Of a stretch of DNA of 64,000 bases, positions 26,925-36,365 are shown piece after piece (the stretch's first letter is position 1; every line of letters begins with the position of its first letter). Position numbers and translations under genes: made by a program. The stretch is from assembly GCA_905478925.1 (NCBI GenBank), contig CAJQKQ010000068.1, positions 1 to 64,000 of the forward strand, in the 5' to 3' direction. A model generated the notes under the pieces. That model was not told the DNA's origin and did not search any database. It was given only the letters and a program-made list of their open reading frames with translations. The DNA comes from an uncultured Verrucomicrobiales bacterium. Lineage in GTDB: Bacteria > Verrucomicrobiota > Verrucomicrobiia > Verrucomicrobiales > Akkermansiaceae.

Positions 26925-27029
26925 GCTGTCAGGAGCCGTGGAGGTATGGCAGGCGAACCCCGCCAGGCCTTGATCGGAGCAACGGTAGTTTGTCCACATT
27001 TGCCGCGGTTTCCTGGCGGCACTTTTTTT
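26925..27029 (+). ncRNA. ffs: Signal recognition particle RNA (4.5S type)
   Basis: The core GGCGAACCCCGCCAGGCC plus GGAGCAACGGTAG is the conserved domain IV of bacterial SRP RNA, which binds Ffh. The two flanks pair as one long hairpin: GCTGTCAGGA at 26925-26934 with TCCTGGCGGC at 27011-27020 (10 bp including G-U), then GCCGTGG with CCGCGG and further interrupted pairs. A T-run at 27023-27029 makes an intrinsic terminator of the same helix. The RNA is about 100 bases. The apical six bases are TTGATC where CGGAAG (a GGAA tetraloop) is usual. No protein frame here is credible. The receptor gene ftsY lies at 63085. Confidence 0.85.
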
Positions 27030-27089
27030 GCCCGGGATCGGATTTGCGTGATTCTTTGACATGCGGAGGCCAACAAATAATCTCATGCT

Positions 27090-27395
27090 TTGGAGCTTAG
27101 GGATTTTATCGGTGGCGTGTCACTTGCCGCACTGGGGATGCTACCGATTGGGAAAACCATTGCTGCGGAGTCGAAAACCGGCCGCGAGATCGCCGTTTTC
27201 ACCAAGTATTTCGAGAAGCTGAGTTACCACCAGCTCGCGGAAACGATCGCTCCTCTCGAGGTTGCGGGTCTTGAGGTGCAGCTTCGCAAGGGCAGCCATA
27301 ATATCGAGCCGCAGGAACTCGCGGAGAAGCTGCCGGCGTTTGTCGCGGCATTGGCCAAGAAGGATCTGGCCACGGTCAGGAAATTGCTAGCTTGA
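27090..27395 (+). pseudogene. Truncated Tat-type sugar phosphate isomerase/epimerase
   Basis: About 100 codons resembling the N terminus of a secreted xylose isomerase-like protein. There is a Tat-like leader (LRDFIGGVSLAALGMLPIG), then IAVFTKYFEKLSYHQLAETI and VAGLEVQLRKGSHNIEP, the first beta-alpha units of the barrel. It stops after VRKLLA, whereas the family needs about 280-300 residues. The only in-frame start is TTG, and the first Arg of the twin-arginine pair is missing. This looks like a decayed paralogue of the type encoded at 16256-17098. Confidence 0.55.
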
Positions 27396-27478
27396 AGGTC
27401 GATCCTCGGATTTCGTTTTGGCGTCTCATGCCGCTTGCTTCGGGAGCGATTTCGCAGGTAATTTCCCTGCCCTGAATC

Positions 27479-29791
27479 ATGTCCGAAGCCACTCCCGAAA
27501 AATCCTCCCAAGCCCATCTCGAACTCATCGCCCGCGAGACCGGCATCAAGCTCTGCTCCGTCGCCGCCACCGCCAAGCTCCTAGCAGAGGGCGCGACCAT
27601 TCCATTCATCTCCCGCTACCGGAAAGAGGTCACCGGCATGCTCGACGAGGTGCAGATCCAGGCGATCCGCGATCGCATGGTGCAGCTCGCGGAGCTGGAT
27701 TCTCGCCGCGCCACCATCCTGAAATCCCTCGATGAGCGCAAACTCCTGACCGATGAGCTGAGGAAAAAGGTCTTGGCCGCCCTCACCATCACCGCCCTTG
27801 AGGACGTCTTCGCTCCCTTCCGGCCGAAGCGCCAGACCCGCGCCACGAAAGCCCTTGATCGCGGCCTTGAGCCTCTCGCCGACTTCCTTTTCGAAAACCA
27901 AAACGCCGACCCCGCCGAAGAGGCTGCGAAATATATTGACCCAGAAAAGGAGGTTACCACCGCCGAGGACGCCCTTGCCGGCGCCCGCGACATCATCGCC
28001 GAGCGCGTCGCGGACGATGCCACTCTGCGCGGGCAGGTGCGCAAGGTTTACGAGGAGGAGGCCAGCGTCTCCTCGAAGATCATGTATGGGAAGGAAGAGG
28101 AGACGGACGCTGCGAAATACCGCGACTACTTTGAGTGGTCCGAGTCGTTCAAATCCATCCCCTCTCACCGCATGCTCGCCATCCGTCGCGGCGAGAAGGA
28201 GGCCTTCCTGTTCATGCGCATCGAGGTGCCGCTGGAGCGCGTTTCACACATCGCCGTCCCAATCTGGATGACCGGAAAAGGGGAGTGCGCAGAGCAGATT
28301 CGGCTTGCCACCGAAGATGGCTGCAAGCGCCTGCTCATGCCCTCCATGGAAACGGAAATGCGCCTGCTCGGGAGAAAACGCGCCGATGAGACGGCCATCC
28401 AAGTCTTTGCCGACAACCTCCGCGAACTCATGCTCGCTTCGCCCCTCGGCCGCAAGCGCACCCTTGCTATCGACCCCGGCTTCCGCACCGGCTGCAAGAC
28501 CGTCGTCCTCGACGCTCAGGGCAACCTCCTCCACCACACCGTCTTGCACTGCACCGCCGGCTCTAACAGCCAGGCCTACGAGGCTGCCGTCGAAGTCGCC
28601 GGGCTCATCAAGAAGCACGACATTCAGGTCATTGCCATTGGCAACGGTACGGCCTCCCGCGAGACCGAGACCTTTGTAAAAAAACTCAAGCTCCCCGCCT
28701 CTATCCAGGTCGTCATGGTCAATGAGAGCGGAGCCTCGATCTATTCCGCCTCCGAGGCCGCCCGCGAGGAGTTCCCCAATGAGGACGTCACCGTGCGCGG
28801 AGCCATTTCCATCGGCCGCCGTCTGATGGATCCCCTTGCTGAGCTGGTGAAAATCGACCCGAAAGCCATCGGCGTCGGCCAGTACCAGCACGATGTCGAC
28901 CAGCGAGCCCTCAAAACCTCCCTCGATGACACGGTTGTGAGCTGCGTCAACGGCGTCGGGGTCGAGCTCAATACCGCCTCCAAGCACCTGCTCGCCTATG
29001 TTTCCGGTCTCAGCAATTCCCTTGCGGAAAACATTATCTCCTACCGCACTGCGAACGGCGGCTTCACCTCCCGCGCCCAGTTGAGGGAAGTTCCGCGCCT
29101 CGGAGACATGGCCTTCGAGCAGGCGGCGGGTTTCCTCCGCATTCGCGATGCAGCCCATCCGCTTGATGCCTCCGCGGTCCACCCGGAGCGCTACACCCTG
29201 GTCGAAAAAATGGCAGCAGACCTTGGCTGTTCCGTTCCGGATCTCGTGCGCGACGACTCTCTGCGTAAAAAAATCAGGCTCCAGGAATACATTTCCGAAG
29301 GAGTCGGCCTGCCCACCCTGCAGGACATACTCTCGGAGCTTTCCAAGCCCGGCCGCGACCCCCGCAAGGCCTTCGAGGCCTTCAATTTCGCCGAAGGTAT
29401 CGCAAAACCCGCCGATCTCACTGTGGGCATGAAGCTTCCCGGGATCGTCACCAATGTCACCGCATTCGGCGCCTTCGTCGATGTTGGCGTCCATCAGGAC
29501 GGCCTCGTCCACGTGAGCCAGCTTGACGACCAGTTCGTCCGCGATGCCTCGGAGATCGTCAAAGTTGGCCAGAAAGTCCACGTCACCGTCATGGAGGTGG
29601 ATCTGAAGCGGAGCCGCATCGCCCTTTCGATGAAATCCAAGCCTGAATTCGAGCCCCGCCAAGCCAGGGGCAGTAACTCTCCCTCCGTCAACGACCGCCG
29701 CCCCCAGTCGCGCCGCGACAGCCGCCCTCAGCAGCAAGCTGCCGGAAACGACTGGTTCAGCCAGGCTATGAGCCAGGCGAAGCGGAAATAA
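27479..29791 (+). CDS. tex: Tex-family transcription accessory / RNA-binding protein
   Basis: A 770-residue cytoplasmic protein with the full Tex order: N-terminal helical region (KLLAEGATIPFISRYRKEVT), YqgF-like RNase H fold (RTLAIDPGFRTGCKTVVLD-type block near 325), helix-hairpin-helix region (SKHLLAYVSGLSNSLAENII, TNGGF-like block) and a C-terminal S1 domain (GIVTNVTAFGAFVDVGVHQD, about 650-720). The last 45 residues are a Gln/Arg/Ser-rich tail. Tex proteins act in transcription and RNA turnover. It is a single gene ended by the hairpin at 29790-29820. Confidence 0.93.
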   Translation: MSEATPEKSSQAHLELIARETGIKLCSVAATAKLLAEGATIPFISRYRKEVTGMLDEVQIQAIRDRMVQLAELDSRRATILKSLDERKLLTDELRKKVLAALTITALEDVFAPFRPKRQTRATKALDRGLEPLADFLFENQNADPAEEAAKYIDPEKEVTTAEDALAGARDIIAERVADDATLRGQVRKVYEEEASVSSKIMYGKEEETDAAKYRDYFEWSESFKSIPSHRMLAIRRGEKEAFLFMRIEVPLERVSHIAVPIWMTGKGECAEQIRLATEDGCKRLLMPSMETEMRLLGRKRADETAIQVFADNLRELMLASPLGRKRTLAIDPGFRTGCKTVVLDAQGNLLHHTVLHCTAGSNSQAYEAAVEVAGLIKKHDIQVIAIGNGTASRETETFVKKLKLPASIQVVMVNESGASIYSASEAAREEFPNEDVTVRGAISIGRRLMDPLAELVKIDPKAIGVGQYQHDVDQRALKTSLDDTVVSCVNGVGVELNTASKHLLAYVSGLSNSLAENIISYRTANGGFTSRAQLREVPRLGDMAFEQAAGFLRIRDAAHPLDASAVHPERYTLVEKMAADLGCSVPDLVRDDSLRKKIRLQEYISEGVGLPTLQDILSELSKPGRDPRKAFEAFNFAEGIAKPADLTVGMKLPGIVTNVTAFGAFVDVGVHQDGLVHVSQLDDQFVRDASEIVKVGQKVHVTVMEVDLKRSRIALSMKSKPEFEPRQARGSNSPSVNDRRPQSRRDSRPQQQAAGNDWFSQAMSQAKRK

Positions 29792-29820
29792 TCCCCTGAA
29801 CCCAAGGAATTCGGGGGATT
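29790..29820 (+). terminator. Hairpin directly after tex
   Basis: AATCCCCTGAA pairs with TTCGGGGGATT over 11 positions (one G-U), loop CCCAAGGAA. It begins inside the tex stop codon. A T-rich tract (ACTTTTTTTC) follows about 15 bases later, so termination may be imperfect or rely on both elements. Confidence 0.5.
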
Positions 29821-29863
29821 ACGCAGTTCGAAAAACTTTTTTTCAAAAAAGGTCAAAAAGGTC

Positions 29864-29891
29864 TTGTCAGATCGGCACCGAAGAATAAAGT
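29864..29891 (+). promoter_or_regulatory. Promoter of the ribosomal protein operon
   Basis: TTGTCA (29864-29869), a 16-base spacer and TAAAGT (29886-29891) form a good sigma-70-type promoter about 180 bases before rpsL. It is preceded by an A/T-rich UP-like tract (29829-29859) and followed at once by TCCCGCCCCC, shared with the tRNA-His promoter. A GC-rich discriminator suggests growth-rate (ppGpp) control. Confidence 0.65.
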
Positions 29892-29912
29892 CCCGCCCCC
29901 CACAGCGAGGCT

Positions 29913-29940
29913 TAGTCACCCCGAAAAACAGCGGTGACTA
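29913..29940 (+). promoter_or_regulatory. Leader hairpin upstream of rpsL
   Basis: TAGTCACC at 29913-29920 pairs perfectly with GGTGACTA at 29933-29940 around a 12-base A-rich loop. It lies at the start of the roughly 165-base untranslated leader and could be a target for autogenous control by a ribosomal protein or an mRNA-stability element. Confidence 0.45.
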
Positions 29941-30067
29941 CCACGAAACAGGGGAAATTATCGGGTGCAGCTCCGGAAAAAAGCGATCACGGGTTTTCAA
30001 AGCCCCGTCTTCGTGCCGGATTGTCCCAAAAACTTTTCAAGACAACTCCAGAAACACGAAGGAAATC

Positions 30068-30460
30068 ATGCCGACCATTAATCAACTAGTTCGCAAAGGA
30101 CGTCACGTCCCGGTCGAGAAGTCGAAATCTCCCGCTCTCGTCAACTGCCCGCAACGCCGCGGTGTTTGTCTCCAGGTCATGACCCGGACGCCGAAGAAGC
30201 CGAACTCCGCGCTCCGTAAGGTCGCCAAGGTGCGCCTCACCAACGGATTCGAAGTCATCGCCTACATCGGTGGTGAAGGTCACAACCTCCAAGAGCACTC
30301 CATCGTCCTCGTTCGCGGCGGTCGGGTGAAAGACCTTCCGGGTGTTCGTTACCACATCGTCCGCGGTTCGCTCGACACCCTCGGTGTCGACAAGCGCCGT
30401 CAGGCTCGCTCCAAGTATGGTGCGAAGAAGCCGAAAGCAGGCGCCGCCAAGAAGAAGTAA
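30068..30460 (+). CDS. rpsL: 30S ribosomal protein S12
   Basis: 130 residues. The decoding-centre loops are intact: [12 protein letters not shown] and [15 protein letters not shown], both with the Lys that is changed in streptomycin-resistant mutants, so the wild-type state is predicted. The start [11 protein letters not shown] is canonical and has one of the few Shine-Dalgarno sequences in the operon (AAGGA). The open frame upstream to 29864 is leader, not protein. First gene of the run. Confidence 0.97.
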   Translation: MPTINQLVRKGRHVPVEKSKSPALVNCPQRRGVCLQVMTRTPKKPNSALRKVAKVRLTNGFEVIAYIGGEGHNLQEHSIVLVRGGRVKDLPGVRYHIVRGSLDTLGVDKRRQARSKYGAKKPKAGAAKKK

Positions 30461-30488
30461 TTTCCGCAACCCTTTACCCTAAAAAGTC

Positions 30489-30962
30489 ATGCCACGCCGC
30501 AAGAGAATCTTCACCAAGCCGGATCGCCGCGATCCACGTTACGACAGCCCTGTCGTCGGCCACCTCATCACCAAGGTCATGCAGGACGGCAAGCGCTCGC
30601 TCGCCCAACGCATCGTCTACGACGCCATCGAGCGCGCCAACGAAGGTACCGACACCGTCGATCCACTGGAAGTCATCACCCGTGCGGTGGAAAACTCCAA
30701 GCCGCGCGTTGAGGTCAAGTCTCGCCGTGTTGGTGGTGCGACCTACCAGGTGCCGCTTGAGGTTGACGCCGACCGCTCCGAGTCCCTCGCCATGCGTTGG
30801 CTCGTCGGATACGCCCGCAACCGCAAGGGCACTCCGATGCACGTCGCACTCTCCAACGAGATCAAGGACGCTGCCAACAATCAGGGTGCAACCGTCCGCA
30901 AGCGCGACGACGTCCACAAGATGGCACAGGCAAACCGCGCCTTCGCCCATTTCCGTTTCTAA
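30489..30962 (+). CDS. rpsG: 30S ribosomal protein S7
   Basis: 157 residues, normal length. It opens MPRRKRIFTKPDRRDPRYDS and contains VGGATYQVPLEV and the C-terminal AFAHFRF. It organises the 3' domain of 16S rRNA. It follows rpsL at 28 bases without a recognisable Shine-Dalgarno. Confidence 0.97.
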   Translation: MPRRKRIFTKPDRRDPRYDSPVVGHLITKVMQDGKRSLAQRIVYDAIERANEGTDTVDPLEVITRAVENSKPRVEVKSRRVGGATYQVPLEVDADRSESLAMRWLVGYARNRKGTPMHVALSNEIKDAANNQGATVRKRDDVHKMAQANRAFAHFRF

Positions 30963-30992
30963 GAATTTTCCTCTCACTGAGACTAAAAGCTT

Positions 30993-33134
30993 TTGAGCCA
31001 AAACCATCCAGATCGTCGTTATACGCTTGAGCGAACCCGCAATATCGGGATCGCTGCGCATATCGACGCAGGAAAGACCACTCTTACCGAGCGGATCCTT
31101 TTCTATACTGGGATGATCCACAAGATCGGCGAGGTGCACGACGGCGCGGCCACCACCGACTGGATGGAGCAGGAGCGCGAACGCGGCATCACCATCACTT
31201 CCGCTGCCGTCACCACTGAGTGGTGGCAACATGATGATGAAAACGTCACCAAGCTTTTCAACGAAGAGAAACAGCGTATCAATATCATCGACACCCCTGG
31301 GCACGTCGATTTCACCGCAGAGGTGGAGCGCTCCCTCCGTGTCCTAGATGGCGCAGTCGTCGTTTTCTGCGGTGTCGCCGGTGTCCAACCCCAGACAGAG
31401 ACCGTCTGGCGCCAAGCCACCAAATACGACGTCCCGCGTATCGTCTTCGTCAACAAGATGGATCGCACCGGAGCCGATTTCGACAACGTTGTATCCGAGA
31501 TCAAGGAGAAACTCGGAGCGAACGCCGTCCGCATCCTCATCCCGATCGGATGCGAGGAAAATCTCAAGGGTCAGATCGACGTGGTGAACCACAAGGCGGT
31601 TTATTACTCCGACGATGACAAGTTCGGTTCCACCTACACCGTCAAGGAACTGGACGAAGATCAGAAGCTCGTCGCCAAGGCTGCTTACGACGAGCTGGTA
31701 TCCACCACCGCCGATTGTGACGAGATACTCGGCGAGAAATTCCTGATGGAAGAGGAGATCACTCTCATCGATCTCAAGCAGGCCATTCGCCGCGCCACCA
31801 TCGCCAACAAGCTTGTTCCGATCGCAGGCGGCTCCGCTTTCAAGAACAAGGGCGTCCAGTATCTCCTCGACGCTGTTATCGACTACCTTCCTTCCCCTCT
31901 CGATATCCCATTCACCACCGGCATGGATCCGGAAAACGAAGAGATTTCCATCGAAATCCCGACCACCGACGACGCCAAGTTCACCGCCCTCGTCTTCAAA
32001 CTCTGGGCTGACAAGTTCGTCGGAAAACTCGTTTTCTTCCGCGTCTATTCCGGCGTCATCCGCAAGGGCGACACGGTATATAATCCCCGCACCCGCAAAT
32101 CGGAACGCGTCGGCCGCCTCATCCGCATCCAGGCAGACGAGCACAAGGATATCGATGCATGTTTCGCCGGTGATATCGCTGCAATGGTGGGCCTGAAAAA
32201 CGCCACCACTGGTGACACACTCGCCGCAGAAGGCCACGATGTGGTTCTCGAGCCCCCAACTTTCCCCGAGCCCGTCATTTCCATGGCAGTCGAGCCGCGC
32301 ACCAAGGCCGACCAGGAAAAACTCGCCCTCGCTCTCGCCCGCCTCTCCGACGAGGATCCGACTTTCATGGTCAAGACCGACGAGGAAACCGGCCAGACGA
32401 TCATTTCCGGAATGGGTGAACTCCACTTGGAGATCATCGTTGACCGCATCAAGCGTGAATTCAAAGTGGACGCCAACACCGGCGCGCCTCAGATCACCTA
32501 CCGCGAAACGATCACCAAAGCTGCCAAGGGTGAAGGCAAGCTGGTCAAGCAATCTGGCGGTCGCGGCCAATACGGTCACGTCATCCTCTCCGTCCACCCA
32601 AATGAGGCTGGCAAGGGAATCTCGGTCGAGAATAAGACCGTCGGCGGCTCCATCCCCAAAGAATTCATCAACGCCGTCCTCAAGGGCTGCCGCGAGGCAA
32701 CCATGAACGGCGTCATCGCCGGATATCCAGTCATCGACACTCACGTTGATGTCCTCGACGGTTCCTTCCACGACGTCGATTCCAACGAAAACGCTTTTGC
32801 AATGGCCGCCATTTTCGCAATGCGTGACGCTTTCAAGAATGCCGGATCGATCCTTCTCGAGCCCATCATGGCAGTGGAAGTCAACACCCCCGACGATTAT
32901 CAGGGCGATGTCATGGGCGATCTCAACCGCCGCCGCGGCCAGATTCAACACATGGAATCGAAGGGCACTTTCTCCGTCGTTTCCGCAAACGTCCCTCTCA
33001 AGGAAATGTTCGGCTACTCCACTGCCGTTCGCACACTCTCTTCTGGTCGCGCGTCCTATGCGATGACCCCCTCCCATTTCGAACAGGTCCCCACCAACAT
33101 CGTCGAGCAAATTGCCGTCGACCGAGTAGCCTGA
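30993..33134 (+). CDS. fusA: Elongation factor G
   Basis: A 713-residue translocation GTPase. G motifs: [16 protein letters not shown] (G1), the [11 protein letters not shown] switch, DTPGHVDF (G3) and NKMD (G4). Domains II-V follow, ending in the usual [10 protein letters not shown] region. The only start giving the normal N terminus is a TTG ([18 protein letters not shown]), since no ATG occurs before codon 36 or so. In many bacteria tuf follows fusA; here rpsJ follows after 39 bases. Confidence 0.96.
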   Translation: MSQNHPDRRYTLERTRNIGIAAHIDAGKTTLTERILFYTGMIHKIGEVHDGAATTDWMEQERERGITITSAAVTTEWWQHDDENVTKLFNEEKQRINIIDTPGHVDFTAEVERSLRVLDGAVVVFCGVAGVQPQTETVWRQATKYDVPRIVFVNKMDRTGADFDNVVSEIKEKLGANAVRILIPIGCEENLKGQIDVVNHKAVYYSDDDKFGSTYTVKELDEDQKLVAKAAYDELVSTTADCDEILGEKFLMEEEITLIDLKQAIRRATIANKLVPIAGGSAFKNKGVQYLLDAVIDYLPSPLDIPFTTGMDPENEEISIEIPTTDDAKFTALVFKLWADKFVGKLVFFRVYSGVIRKGDTVYNPRTRKSERVGRLIRIQADEHKDIDACFAGDIAAMVGLKNATTGDTLAAEGHDVVLEPPTFPEPVISMAVEPRTKADQEKLALALARLSDEDPTFMVKTDEETGQTIISGMGELHLEIIVDRIKREFKVDANTGAPQITYRETITKAAKGEGKLVKQSGGRGQYGHVILSVHPNEAGKGISVENKTVGGSIPKEFINAVLKGCREATMNGVIAGYPVIDTHVDVLDGSFHDVDSNENAFAMAAIFAMRDAFKNAGSILLEPIMAVEVNTPDDYQGDVMGDLNRRRGQIQHMESKGTFSVVSANVPLKEMFGYSTAVRTLSSGRASYAMTPSHFEQVPTNIVEQIAVDRVA

Positions 33135-33173
33135 TCTTCCAACAAATCTCCGAACCAACCACCACCACATTCT

Positions 33174-33482
33174 ATGTCAGCTCAGAAAATCCGCATCCGC
33201 CTGCGCGCCTTCGATCACCGCGCCATCGACCGCTCGGCCCTCGAAATTGTGGAGACAGCAAAGCGCACCGGCGCCCGTGTTGCTGGTCCTATCCCGCTTC
33301 CAACCCGCATCGAGAAGTTCAGCGTCAACCGTTCCGTCCACGTGAACAAGAAGTCCGCCGAACAGTTCGAGATACGCACTCACAAGCGCCTTCTCGACAT
33401 CGTTGATCCTACGGCCCGCACCGTCGATGAGCTCAAGAAGCTCAACCTTCCCGCCGGTGTCGATATCACCATCCGTATCTGA
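33174..33482 (+). CDS. rpsJ: 30S ribosomal protein S10
   Basis: 102 residues with [39 protein letters not shown] and DITIRI, the normal S10 (NusE) sequence. Besides its ribosomal role, S10 works with NusB in antitermination. It is joined directly to the str genes, since tuf is missing. Confidence 0.97.
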   Translation: MSAQKIRIRLRAFDHRAIDRSALEIVETAKRTGARVAGPIPLPTRIEKFSVNRSVHVNKKSAEQFEIRTHKRLLDIVDPTARTVDELKKLNLPAGVDITIRI

Positions 33483-33496
33483 GTTGATTCGTCTTT

Positions 33497-33535
33497 CTCA
33501 ATCTCCTATTTTTAATCTCAAATCTCTTTTAAGTT
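33497..33535 (+). repeat. Heptad-like AT-rich leader before rplC (inverted orientation)
   Basis: The reverse complement reads AGATTTGAGATTAAAAATAG plus GAGATTGAG, the same 7-base style (AGATTTG/AGATTAA/AGATTGA) as the leaders of secY, map and asnS, but on the opposite strand. Confidence 0.4.
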
Positions 33536-34165
33536 ATGTCACTCGGACTACTCGGTAAAAAACTCGGCATGACCCGCATCTTCGATAAGGAAGCGGGCTC
33601 CAGCATCCCCGTCACCGTTATCAACGTTGCGGGCAATACGCTCCTCCAGACCAAAACCCTTGAAAAGGACGGCTACAGCGCAGTCCAGGTCGGCTTTGAC
33701 GATCAGAAGGAATTCCGCGTCAACAAGCCGGATCTCGCACGCTTCAAAAAGGCGGGTTCCACCCCGAAACGCCGCGTCCAGGAGTTCCGTTTCGAAAACG
33801 GCGCAGAGGTTCCGACCGAACATCCCGGCTTAGCACTTTTCGAAGCCGGTCAATACGTGGATGTCATCGGCAACACGATTGGTCGCGGCTTCCAGGGTGC
33901 GGTCAAGCGCCACGGCTTCCACGGTCAGCCACAGGCACACGGCCACATGATGCACCGCCGGACGGGAGCCATTGGTCCGGGATCCACTCCCGGTCGCGTT
34001 TGGAAAAACCAGCCGATGCCCGGCCACATGGGCACCACCAAGTCCACCACCCAGAATCTCAAGGTTATCGCTGTCCGAGAAGACGATGGTGTCATCCTCG
34101 TTTCCGGTTCCGTCCCGGGTGCCAAAGGCGCCTACCTCACGATCAGCCCTGCGAATAAGAAATAA
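33536..34165 (+). CDS. rplC: 50S ribosomal protein L3
   Basis: 209 residues, starting MSLGLLGKKLGMTRIFD. The central finger GHMMHRRTGAIGPGSTPGRV, which reaches toward the peptidyl-transferase centre, is intact, as is MPGHMGTTKSTTQNL. It is separated from rpsJ by 53 bases that hold an AT-rich heptad-type leader. Confidence 0.97.
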   Translation: MSLGLLGKKLGMTRIFDKEAGSSIPVTVINVAGNTLLQTKTLEKDGYSAVQVGFDDQKEFRVNKPDLARFKKAGSTPKRRVQEFRFENGAEVPTEHPGLALFEAGQYVDVIGNTIGRGFQGAVKRHGFHGQPQAHGHMMHRRTGAIGPGSTPGRVWKNQPMPGHMGTTKSTTQNLKVIAVREDDGVILVSGSVPGAKGAYLTISPANKK

Positions 34166-34208
34166 GCAGCGCTCCGCCCTCTCCAGAATCCCCAAGTAAC
34201 TTTCCGCC

Positions 34209-34817
34209 ATGTCCGCAAAAGCTTTCACAGCAGCAGATGCCGAAGCAGCCAACCTTGTCCTAGTAGGCGAGGAAAAAGGCCGCCAAGCCGTCCACGATCT
34301 CATCACCGCATACCGTGCGAACCGCCGTTCCGGCACCGCGCATACCAAGACCCGTGGCGAAGTCCGTGGCACCGGTAAAAAGATGTATAAACAGAAGGGA
34401 ACCGGCAACGCCCGTCACGGCGACAGGAAGGCTCCTATCTTTGTCGGTGGTGGTGTCGTCTTCGGACCGCGCAACCGCTCCTACGCAAAAAACGTCCCCA
34501 AGGCCGTCCGCAAGCTTGCCCTGCGCCGCGTCCTCGGTGACCTCACCCGCGCCGAGAAAATCGTCACCGTTGACACCTTCGCAATCGCCGACGGCAAGAC
34601 CAAATCTTTCCTCTCCGGGTTGAAAAACGTCACTGATGCTGAGCGCAAGGTTCTCCTCGTCGGCAACTTCGACGACTCCACCAAGCTCGCAGCGCGCAAC
34701 GTCGCCTGGACACAGCTCGTCACTCCTTCCGAACTCAACGTCGAGGAATTGCTCCTCTCACGAGTTATCATCCTCGTCGGCGACGCCGTCGAGACCATCG
34801 CCCAACGCACAGCCTAA
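34209..34817 (+). CDS. rplD: 50S ribosomal protein L4
   Basis: 202 residues. The exit-tunnel loop is intact: TKTRGEVRGTGKKMYKQKGT then GNARHGDRKAP. L4 is the classical autogenous regulator of the S10 operon in Escherichia coli; no matching leader structure was recognised here. Confidence 0.96.
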   Translation: MSAKAFTAADAEAANLVLVGEEKGRQAVHDLITAYRANRRSGTAHTKTRGEVRGTGKKMYKQKGTGNARHGDRKAPIFVGGGVVFGPRNRSYAKNVPKAVRKLALRRVLGDLTRAEKIVTVDTFAIADGKTKSFLSGLKNVTDAERKVLLVGNFDDSTKLAARNVAWTQLVTPSELNVEELLLSRVIILVGDAVETIAQRTA

Positions 34818-34837
34818 TTTCCCAGAAAACTACGACC

Positions 34838-35122
34838 ATGAAAGACATCTACCAGGTCATCAAGAACGTCCGCCTCAGCGAAAAAGCCTCCCTGCTCCAA
34901 GAGCAGAACAACGAGGTTGTGTTCGAGGTCGACAAGTTCGCCAACAAGCTCGAGATCAAGCAAGCAGTTGAGACCATCTTCGACAAGAAGGTCGTCAAGG
35001 TTCGCACCGCGAATTACGACGGAAAAGTCCGCCGCAAGCGCCGCGCCGACGAAGGCCGCACCGCTAGCTACAAGAAAGCCATCGTTCGCCTCGCGGCCGG
35101 TGAATCCATCGACCTCATCTAA
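34838..35122 (+). CDS. rplW: 50S ribosomal protein L23
   Basis: 94 residues; MKDIYQVIKNVRLSEKASLL, then FEVDKFANKLEIKQAVE and the Lys-rich KVRTANYDGKVRRK loop. L23 sits at the tunnel exit and docks SRP and trigger factor. Normal length and position between L4 and L2. Confidence 0.96.
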   Translation: MKDIYQVIKNVRLSEKASLLQEQNNEVVFEVDKFANKLEIKQAVETIFDKKVVKVRTANYDGKVRRKRRADEGRTASYKKAIVRLAAGESIDLI

Positions 35123-35185
35123 GCCCGCATATTGGGCGTCGGCCGAAAGCCGGACATCCAAAACCTTTTTAACGAAACGCGAGTC

Positions 35186-36034
35186 ATGCCACTTAAAACT
35201 TTTAAGCCCCTCACACCATCCCAGCGCTACAAGGAGCTCCCTTCATTCGAAGAGATCACCAAGAGCAAGCCGGAGAAGTCCCTGCTCACCCCGCTCAAGC
35301 GCTCGGGTGGTCGGAACAATACCGGACGCATCACCACCCGCCACATCGGCGGTGGGCACAAGCGCCACTATCGCCTGGTTGATTTTAAACGCAACAAGCG
35401 CGAAATCGAAGCAACCGTGGTTGGAATCGAGTACGATCCGAACCGCACCTGCCGCATCGCCCTACTCCAATACAAGGACGGCGTAAAATCCTACATCCTC
35501 GCACCCGCCGGCCTCACCGACGGAGCGAAGGTAATCTCCGGCGAAAATGTCGCCCCGAAGGTTGGCAACGCGATGCCTCTCGGCAAAGTGCCCCTCGGAA
35601 CGGAAGTTCACAACATCGAGCTGCTTCCGGGTGGCGGTGGCAAAGTCGCCCGTTCGGCCGGCCAAAGCGCTGTCCTTTCCAACCGCGATGGCGGATGGGC
35701 TCTCCTGAAAATGCGTTCCGGTGAAATCCGCCGCTTCCACGAAGCCTGCTACTGCACGATCGGTGCCGTCGGCAACCGCGACCACATGAACGAAGTTTCC
35801 GGAAAAGCCGGTCGCTCACGCTGGCAGGGCATCCGCCCGACCGTCCGCGGCATGTGCATGAACCCCGTCGATCACCCGAACGGTGGTGGCGAAGGTAAAT
35901 CCAAGTCCGGTGGTGGACGTCAGCACCTTCTCTCCCCATGGGGTCACGCCAAGGGCCAGAAGACCCGCAAGAAGAAGAAGACCACAAGCGTCTTCATCGT
36001 CGAGTCGCGCCACGACAACAAGAAGAAGAAATAA
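35186..36034 (+). CDS. rplB: 50S ribosomal protein L2
   Basis: 282 residues from [18 protein letters not shown]; the frame is open 18 codons upstream, but these are not L2-like. [19 protein letters not shown] and [20 protein letters not shown] are present. The usual HPHGGGEG near the catalytic centre is HPNGGGEG here, keeping the conserved first His. The C terminus is very basic ([11 protein letters not shown], then HDNKKKK). Confidence 0.97.
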   Translation: MPLKTFKPLTPSQRYKELPSFEEITKSKPEKSLLTPLKRSGGRNNTGRITTRHIGGGHKRHYRLVDFKRNKREIEATVVGIEYDPNRTCRIALLQYKDGVKSYILAPAGLTDGAKVISGENVAPKVGNAMPLGKVPLGTEVHNIELLPGGGGKVARSAGQSAVLSNRDGGWALLKMRSGEIRRFHEACYCTIGAVGNRDHMNEVSGKAGRSRWQGIRPTVRGMCMNPVDHPNGGGEGKSKSGGGRQHLLSPWGHAKGQKTRKKKKTTSVFIVESRHDNKKKK

Positions 36035-36065
36035 CCCTTTCCCGAAACCTTACTCCATTTAACTT

Positions 36066-36338
36066 ATGCCACGTTCCCTCAAGAAAGGCCCGTTCGTCGA
36101 TCAGAAGCTTCTCGCTAAGATCGACGCCGTCGCCGAAGCAGGCTCCGACCGCAAGCCCATCAAGACATGGTCCCGCAATTCCATGATCACTCCGGACTTC
36201 GTCGGCCATAACTTCTCCGTCCACAACGGCAAGACCTTTATCCCTGTCTACGTCACTGAGAACATGGTCGGCCACAAGCTCGGCGAATTCTCCCCGACCC
36301 GCATCTTCCGTGCCCACGGCGGCATCGGTAAGAAGTAA
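36066..36338 (+). CDS. rpsS: 30S ribosomal protein S19
   Basis: 90 residues: [20 protein letters not shown], then [20 protein letters not shown] and GEFSPTRIF. Normal S19. The next ribosomal gene, rplV, is delayed by an inserted secreted-protein gene. Confidence 0.97.
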   Translation: MPRSLKKGPFVDQKLLAKIDAVAEAGSDRKPIKTWSRNSMITPDFVGHNFSVHNGKTFIPVYVTENMVGHKLGEFSPTRIFRAHGGIGKK

Positions 36339-36365
36339 TCAGTTTTTCAACCGCACCTCATCGAA

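Noticed and set aside
30993-31000. A missing start for fusA
   Set aside because: The TTG gives exactly the expected N terminus, so a frameshift or truncation need not be assumed.
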